From Callorhinus ursinus (taxonomy: Eukaryota; Chordata; Mammalia; Carnivora; Otariidae), in the NCBI RefSeq assembly GCF_003265705.1, contig NW_020312775.1, forward strand, positions 7,214,635 through 7,278,634: 64,000 nt of DNA, read 5' to 3'. Below are positions 57,736 to 64,000 of the stretch, piece by piece (position 1 is the stretch's first letter; each line of letters begins with the position of its first letter). The notes under the pieces are model-generated. The model was not told the origin of the DNA, made no database searches, and saw nothing but the letters and a program-made list of their open reading frames with translations. The position numbers were made by a program, and so were the translations under genes.

Positions 57736-57859
57736 TGATCAATTGTCTTTAAATGTTTGCCTAAGCTAGACGTCTTGAGGTAAACTTCAAAGAGATTGAC
57801 ATAATAGCTCATATATAGACACTCTTCCTCCTTGTTACTCTGTGGGGATAATAAATGGA

Positions 57860-59290
57860 CCCCATAGGCATATAGTTATTTAAACAGCTGGACAATGGGA
57901 TGGACTCCCTAACAGTTGTGTAACTCAGCTGTCACCTTGATCAATTCTATGTGGTTGTGATAGCAAAATAGCTCCTTAATAGCCAGAGCATACCTTACTC
58001 CCTGAGGTTAAATATGGACTTATGGAAATAATAGATGGCTCCATCTTCCTTATAATTGGATTGGATAATACACTTGGAGATGCCTTTATCTCCTGGGACA
58101 AGTCGTCTCCCACTTGCCAGATATCCCTCATAATTAGGATATTATTAAGAACAAGAAACAGGCAAAAATCCTTCTTAATTGTTTATTCCTTGGCCATATT
58201 TGTCCTAGGAGCCACCTCTATTGATGTAAAATTAGAAATAGAGGATTCAGCAAAGCATATAGTGGCCACCTTTAACCAAATCCAATATGAAGTCACCCAC
58301 AAATTCAAAAGGTGGCCCTCCAAAACTTACTGGCCCTTAATGTCTTGACTGCAAGTCAAAGAACAAGTTATTATGCTCATATTGAGACTAAATGTTATGT
58401 ATATATCCCAGATGACTCTAATGTATCCAAAGTTTTAGCAGATTGCACACCATACCTAAATGGTAACTCTTTTTACAATGGATGCAACATTACACTGAGT
58501 TGCAAAACCAATCTTTGTGCTGGATTTGTGGCTTACTGCCCATGTCAAGCACTTCAGGTCTCCCTTGGTGGGTTTCTCCATTACAAGGTACAGATTGGCA
58601 TTATTTATATCAATACATAGCTGACATAATATGTCACCCTAATACCAGCACATACAGGGATATTTCTATTACTAAAAAATGTTTCTTTCTGGCATATGGT
58701 AAATGTTACATGAGACTCTCCAGTCCATAAGAGGCCTTTATCTTGTCCTCAAACTATCATCAGAATTTTAACTGAATATGCCAACCCACAGATGGGCTTA
58801 CAACAGTGATGGACAAAATCTGTGTTCCATTGGTATGACTACCTGGCATCTATTTTTCTTCCATCAATAGGGATAGAAGATGTCATATGGCACATGGAGG
58901 GCTTTGACAAATACACAAAGCCTTAAATGATTCTCAAAATAGCATTACATTATTAAAGATTGAAATGACCCAAATGCATAAGGCTGTTTTACAAAATAGA
59001 ATGGCATTAGGTGTCTTAACAGCAGCACAAGGGAGAACATGTGCCATTATTAAAGCAGAATGTTGCATCTACATTCCAGATTATTACAAAAATATAACAG
59101 GATTACTTATTGATATGAATGATTAAATTGGTGCTTTTAAAGACCCTACATTGTCACTTAATGATTAATTATATTCCTGGTCAGGAGGTGGACTATTGTC
59201 CACCCTAATGGGTCTTCTTATCACAGTTCTTATTTTTTATTATATTAATCCTAATGTGCTCTTTCACTTTATTCTCTCCCATTTTTGAGA
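57860..59290 (+). pseudogene. ERV env remnant with two TM-like segments
   Basis: Env mediates retroviral entry; this copy is non-functional. The frames 58,022-58,348 and 58,312-58,620 contain a first segment resembling the TM ectodomain (heptad/immunosuppressive-domain region at about 58,312-58,440), with a damaged CX6CC motif. About 670 bases on, 58,847-59,290 reads, with shifts, as a second TM: fusion-peptide-like start, heptad region, LTAAQG-type block at about 59,020-59,040, an intact CX6CC spacing near 59,040-59,070, and a hydrophobic anchor near 59,200-59,240. Stops occur throughout. SU is not clearly readable. The second segment is better preserved. Confidence 0.72.
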
Positions 59291-59548
59291 TACAAGCAAG
59301 CAGTTTCTGACTCCTTCATCCACCCAACAGATGATCCTTACAATTCAAAACAAATTCACCCCAACGACCCTCTGGACTCTACAATGGCCTTCTGTAATAG
59401 TTACTTGTAGGGGCAGTTAGTGAGCAATTTTGGTCTATAGGTAAGGACATCTCTATGACTCTTGTCAGCTTGAATAAGTTACAGTAGAAGAAACCTTTGC
59501 CCTTCAACAGCCTTAAAGATAAAGGACTGAAAATTGGTCAGGGGTGAA

Positions 59549-59951
59549 ATGAAGGATAGAAGCAGAAAAATTTTTACCTATATCCCAGAAGGTTGGCCTA
59601 TAGCCTGCATAGTTCCAGTTAGAATCAAATATGTGCTTGATACTACACTCTTAAAGGGTCTCATGACTTCCTGTATATCTCACTGATAGTTAATATTAAG
59701 CTGAATGACAAACAACAGAGAAATCTTGTGAACATAGTTTTATGAGTAGAAATTAAAAAAAAAATATGATCTAATACTACGTATACATCCCCTCCCTCTT
59801 GAACACTAAGCATATAACCACCAGTTACATACAGCAAAAGTACAGCTTTTTCTGCCCGTGGGCCCTGACCCCATGCTATAATAAAGGCAGTTTTTTGCAC
59901 GAAAAGGTCTCAAGAATTCTTTCTTGACCATTTACTTGTCACTCCACATTA
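59549..59951 (+). mobile_element. ERV 3' LTR
   Basis: About 400 bases starting TGAAGGATAGAAGCAG. It contains a TATAATAAAG box at 59,878-59,887 that could serve as TATA or AATAAA signal, and ends near CACTCCACATTA. Related to 52,448 in direct orientation. Confidence 0.85.
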
Positions 59952-60400
59952 GATACATGTCATTATACATGTTTTAAAACTCATAAAGTATAGGGTGCCT
60001 GGGTGGCTCAGTTGGTTAAGCGACTGCCTTTGGCTCAGGTCATGATCCTGGAGTCCCGGGATCGAGTCCCACATCAGGCTCCCTGCTCGGCAGGGAGTCT
60101 GTTTCTCCCTCTGACCCTCTTCCCTCTCGTGCTCTCTATCTCTCATTCTCTCTCTCTCAAATAAATAAATAAAGTCTTTAAAAAAATAAAACTCATAAAG
60201 TATACAACATCAAGAGTGAATACTAATGTAAACTATGGACTTAAGTTGTGTCAATGTAGGTTCATTAGTTTCAAAATATGTGCTATTTCGTGGGGGATGT
60301 TAATGATGGAGGAGACTGCACACATGGTGATGGGTTAAATATGAATTTTTCTTTATCTTCTCCATTCGTTGTTATCCTAAAATTCTTCTAAAAATAGTAT
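59952..60400 (+). mobile_element. Old L1M 3' end, right half (after ERV)
   Basis: GATACATGTCATTATACATG... AACATCAAGAGTGAATACTAATGTAAACTATGGAC continues the L1M interrupted at 52,447 (same order as the intact relative at 61,860-61,950). A SINE at 59,993-60,187 splits it again. The first five bases (GATAC) are the right copy of the ERV target duplication. Confidence 0.87.
59993..60187 (+). mobile_element. CAN SINE, plus strand, perfect 17-bp target duplication
   Basis: AAAACTCATAAAGTATA is identical at 59,976-59,992 and 60,188-60,204. Both Pol III promoter elements inherited from the tRNA are readable: A box TGGCTCAGTTGG (60,004-60,015) and B box GGGATCGAGTCCC (60,058-60,070). This is the best-preserved SINE in the window. 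Confidence 0.98.
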
Positions 60401-60769
60401 AATATATTTTCTTTAATTAATCAAGTGTCATATGGTGTAGAAAATAGAACCTAGTGAAATTCATATTAAATAGGGCATATTTACAAAAAATATTCAAATA
60501 ACATATTCAAAATCAATGCAGTTCTACTACCACCAAAAATGTTCATACTATTGGACTAAAAAAAATAGCTGTTTTAAGCTGCTTGTAAAGAGATCAATAG
60601 GAATCTTCAGGAAAGTGATCCCATCATAGTATCTATCAAAACATGTTCCTTTTTTCCAATACAGGGTAGCTTTAAAATATTTTTACTTACATAATTCACT
60701 GTGCATAATATTCAAATTAAGAACATTCGAATAACAAGTATAAATTAGGCAAATTAAAATGCCATTTTT
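60401..60769. other. Nothing recognised
   Basis: AT-rich spacer between an L1M end and a SINE. Confidence 0.5.
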
Positions 60770-60960
60770 AAAAATATTTTATTTATTTATTTGACAGAGA
60801 GAGACATAACAAGAGAGGGAACACAAGCAGGGGGAGTGGGAGAGGGAAAAGAAGGCTTCCTGTGGAGTGGGGAGCCCAACGTGGGGCTTGATCCCAGAAC
60901 CCTGGGATCATGACCTGAGCTGAAGGCAGATACTTAATGACTGAGCCACCCAGGTGCCCC
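60770..60960 (-). mobile_element. CAN SINE, minus strand
   Basis: TAAAATGCCATTTTT (60,755-60,769) and TAAAATGCCACTTT (60,961-60,974) flank it. GACTGAGCCACCCAGGTGCCCC right end. Confidence 0.96.
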
Positions 60961-61029
60961 TAAAATGCCACTTTCTTAAGTTAAAGTTGTTTCTTTTATG
61001 TAGCTAAGACTCAAACTTCTTATTCCTAT

Positions 61030-62110
61030 CAATTAAGAATGGGAGAATATATTTGCAAAAGACACATCTGGTTAAAAAAATGTTACTCAAAATACACAAA
61101 GTTCTATTAAAACAGTAAAAAAAGCCAAACAGCCCAATTAATAAATGAGCCAAAGACCTTAGTAGACACCTCACAAAAGAAGTTATACAGATGTTAATAG
61201 GCATCTGAAAAGAAGCTCTACATTATATGTCATCAGGGAAATGACACTTAATATGAACAATGATTTATACTAAACACCTCCCAGAATGGTTCATATCTGG
61301 AACACTAACAACACCAAATGTTGGCAAGGATGTGTTGCAACAAGAACATTGTTGGGAATGCACTCTGGTACAGACATTTTGGAAGAAATTTTTTTGGTTT
61401 TTATAAAACTAAAAATACTCTTACCATGTGATCCAGAAATTCCACTCCTTGGTACTGTCCCAAAGGGGATAAAACTTACGTTTTTAGAAAAACCTGCACA
61501 TAAATGTTTATAGAACACACACACAAAAAATCCAAACTTGTAAGCAACCAAAATATTCTTCAGTAGATAAACTATTTATCCAGACAATGGTATATTCAGA
61601 CAATATACTATTATTCAGTGCTGAAAAAAAATAAGTTCTCAAACCATAAGAAGACATGGATAAATCTTAAATGCATATTACTCAGTGAAACAAGTCAATC
61701 TGAAAAGGCTACATACTGTATTATTCCAATTATGTAACATTCTGGAAAATGCAAAACGATGAAGACAATAAAAAGATCAGTGATTGCCGAGAATTGGTGT
61801 GGGAAGGACTGAATAAGTAAAGCACAGATGATTTTTTTTTTTAGGGAAGTTAAACTACACACAATAATGATGGATACATATAATTATACATTTTTCCAAA
61901 CTCATAGAATGTACAGCACCAAGAGTTAACTGTAGTGTAAGCTATAGATTTTCGGTATGATGGGTCAATTTCATCAATTGCAACAAATGTACCACTCCAG
62001 TGAAGGATGTTGATAATGAAGGAGTATGCATGTGCAGGGTACATAGGAAATTTCTGTACTTTCCCCAATGTTTCTGTGAATCTAAAACTCCTGTTTAAAA
62101 AGGTCTCTAA
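61030..62110 (+). mobile_element. Old L1M 3' end, plus strand
   Basis: Starts in the ORF2 C-terminus (GGGAGAATATATTTGCAAAAGACACATC), continues with CCTCACAAAAGAAGTTATACAGATG, ACATGTTGGCAAGGATGTG and the 3'UTR phrase AGAATGTACAGCACCAAGAGTTAACTG. Ends near 62,110. Same family as the L1M split by the ERV. All frames are short. Confidence 0.86.
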
Positions 62111-63031
62111 AAAATACAGTAATATGAAAATACCAAGAAACATATAACCTAAGGTCAAAAATAAGCAAAAAATTATAATCACTTTCAGTAATTATGTACT
62201 GATAATAATATTGGCATTGTTATTCTGAAAGTGAGGTAAACCCAATAAATAATATTATTGTCATAAAGAAGTAAGATTTTCAATACAAGAGAATAGAAAT
62301 GCACATACAAAATCAATGAAAGTAAATAAAATAATTGATTTTGATCAGAAAGAATAACTCAAATGATTGTAACATATCAATTATATTAAAATTAGCTTTC
62401 AGAATATTTTCAAAACCTTAATACTTTGGAAATGTTGAGGAATCGACACATAATTCCCAAGTGTTTCTCATGCTTTTCCTGAATTAAATATACCTCAAGT
62501 TAATCAATTAAAACGCTTATCAAAAATGTTTTTCTTTACAGGTGCATTTCTATAAATGAAAGAATAATGATAAACTTAGAATATTACTGGTTTACAACCC
62601 ATGATAAAATAATGGATATAGGTGACAATTATTAGTTTTTGCTAAGCTCATTAGGTGAAAAGCTGATGGGGAACGTTGTAATAAATGAATGAAGCTGATG
62701 ACACTTTAAAATCACTGATCAATTTTAACACTACCAAAATAGAGACTTTAACTCACTAGGTATCTTTCAGTGGAAATACATAGCTTCATGCATGAAGTAA
62801 GTACTCTTGCTGTAACTTTTTAACTTGTATTTGATTAATTATCAAGATTTAACTAATAGTTTAAAAGAATAACAAGACACTGAGGAACCTGCTAAATTAA
62901 AACAAAGATATCCAGAAAGAGGGAAAAATTATATGGTAAATGACTAGACTATTTGAAGTATAAATTTCAAAGGGGAAAAAAACACAAAAGATGAGGAGAA
63001 AACCAACAAATTAAAAAAGACTTAAGAGGAA
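62111..63031. other. Unique-looking sequence, nothing recognised
   Basis: AT-rich, no frame above 60 codons, no repeat recognised. It is the 5' flank of the young L1. Confidence 0.5.
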
Positions 63032-63300
63032 GGGGGGCGGAGAAAGATGGCAGAGGAGTAGGAGACCTGGATTTAGTCTGGTCTCAGGAATTCAGCTGAA
63101 TAGGTATCAAACCATTCTGAACACCTACGAACTCAACAGGAGATCGAAGAAGAGAGTAGCAACAAGTCTCTGAACAGAGAAGCGACCACTTACTGGAAGG
63201 TAGAACGTGCGGAGAAGTGAATCCAAGGTGATATTCGGGAGGATAGACAGAGGGGGAGGGGGCCGTCGGCTGCTTCTGGCAAGTGATAGAGCAGCGCACA
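63032..63300 (+). promoter_or_regulatory. L1 internal Pol II promoter region with YY1-type site
   Basis: AAGATGGC at 63,044-63,051, 12 bases into the element, matches the YY1-binding core that positions L1 transcription starts at base 1. CpGs are retained downstream, consistent with a young copy that could still be promoter-competent. Activity itself is inference. Confidence 0.7.
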
Positions 63301-64000
63301 AAATCGGAACTTTTAGAAGTTGGCTCCGCTGAGGGACGTCGCTCCAGTGGCTAAGCGCAGGGTGGAAACCTCGCGGGACAGTGTGGTTTCAGGACCCTCG
63401 GGGTCACAGAAAGACCGGGGGTGCCTGAGTGCGGCAGAGCTCCCAGGTACCGGAGCAGGGAAGCTGGCTGCAGAGATGCAGCCGAGGCGAGGGCTCTCAG
63501 CTCGGGGTGGCCATAAACTGTGATCCGCTGCCCAGTCGGGCCACTGCTCCTCCAGCAGGGACCCAACAAGCAGCAGAGCCAGAGAGACTCCCCTTCCTCC
63601 CCCAGGAGGAGCAGCGCAGGAGCGCACCACAGGGATCTGCTGGGTTTGGAGACTCCACACAGGGTTGGGTGCCAGAGATAGAAACGCTCGGTCACAGGCC
63701 GGGTGAGCACGGAGTGCAGCCAGAGAACGGGGAGACAGGAGTGACTGACTGCTTTTCTCTAGGGGCGCACTGAGGAGCGGGGCCCTGATTTCTCAGCTCC
63801 TCCGGGCAGAGAGCGGGAGGCCACTATTTTCACCCTGGTCCTCCAAAGCTGTACCAAGAGCTTCCAGGGAACAAAAGCTCCTGAGAGCAAACCGGAGCAG
63901 CTTGCTTAGCCCAGCGGACAAGGGTGGGGCAATTCTGCCTCCGGCAAAGACACTTGGGACCCACTGCAACAGGCCCCTCCCCCAGAAGATCAGCACGAAC
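63032..64000 (+). mobile_element. Young L1, 5'UTR only (continues past the window)
   Basis: GGGGGGCGGAGAAAGATGGC marks a complete L1 5' end. The remaining 950 bases are colinear with the 5'UTR of the dead copy at 36,119-35,251 but far richer in CpG and GC. The element runs off the window before ORF1. Frames in this stretch on both strands (60-119 codons) are chance readings of GC-rich UTR. Confidence 0.94.

Larger units (their letters stand above)
52448..59951 (+). mobile_element. Endogenous retrovirus, class I/gamma-like, pol deleted
   Basis: Two related LTRs in direct orientation (52,448 and 59,549) flank remnants in retroviral order: gag about 53,560-54,290, protease 54,560-54,637, a long non-coding stretch, and env TM region about 57,860-59,290. 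No reverse transcriptase or integrase sequence is readable in the 3.2 kb between protease and env. It split an L1M at 52,447/59,957, with GATAC on both sides (52,443-52,447 and 59,952-59,956). The gamma-like assignment rests on the CX6CC pattern in TM. All genes are broken and five SINEs lie inside. Confidence 0.85.

Noticed and set aside
60004..60070. Possible tRNA gene (A and B boxes)
   Set aside because: The boxes belong to the tRNA-Lys-derived head of a CAN SINE. There is no cloverleaf, anticodon arm or 3' acceptor pairing. The same applies to the other 30 SINEs.
63313..63773. Overlapping 114-119-codon frames on both strands near the right edge
   Set aside because: All lie in the CpG-rich L1 5'UTR, and frames are open on both strands at once, as expected by chance.

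Overview
This is repeat-dense, AT-rich nuclear DNA from a carnivoran mammal. I find no host protein-coding gene, rRNA, tRNA or CRISPR array. There are 31 copies of the carnivore tRNA-Lys-derived SINE (CAN/SINEC; head close to GGGCGCCTGGGTGGCTCAGT, CT-rich 3' part, AATAAA-rich tail). The remaining repeats are LINE-1 copies of several ages, an MLT1-type MaLR element, one class I (gamma-like) endogenous retrovirus, and a few ancient MIR/L1M fragments. The SINE heads and the L1 5' untranslated region at the right edge look like those of arctoid caniforms (bear, mustelid or seal group) rather than dog or cat. That placement rests on family knowledge, not a search.

Layout. 1-3,355: L1 ORF2 and 3' end on the plus strand. 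3,463 to about 10,180: an old L1 on the minus strand from ORF2 through ORF1 to its 5'UTR. 10,728-13,570: SINEs, L1 tails and a second minus-strand L1 5'UTR piece. 15,023-16,650: an old SINE and two minus-strand L1 3' ends. 16,712-18,340: an MLT1 LTR plus MaLR interior, with a short L1 tail inserted between 16-bp target duplications. 18,363-19,845: plus-strand L1 3' half. 19,890-19,973: TA repeat joined to a palindrome. 20,555-25,905: minus-strand L1 with its 5' end and an internal deletion. 26,000-30,172: lower-copy DNA with MIR fragments and an ancient L1M tail.

30,189-36,119: a full-length minus-strand L1 bounded by 16-bp target duplications, with long but broken ORF1 and ORF2 and a mutated reverse-transcriptase active site. 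36,136-44,727: lower-copy DNA, SINEs, and two short L1s with 5' inversions. 44,728-51,690: a near full-length, heavily decayed plus-strand L1 carrying three SINEs. 51,694-60,400: an old L1M 3' end split by an endogenous retrovirus (52,448-59,951) that keeps LTRs, gag and protease remnants and a duplicated-looking env TM region but no recognisable pol. 61,030-62,110: another L1M 3' end. 63,032-64,000: the CpG-rich 5'UTR of a young L1 that runs out of the window.

Nothing here works as a pathway; the window is a record of successive retrotransposition. The most useful items for follow-up are the young L1 entering at 63,032, the pol-less retrovirus with two TM-like segments, the 22-bp-arm palindrome, and the dense inverted repeats formed by opposite-strand L1s and SINEs. 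Most open frames in the window are L1 pieces or antisense shadows of L1 5'UTRs. All coordinates of decayed repeats are by eye and approximate to tens of bases unless target duplications fix them.
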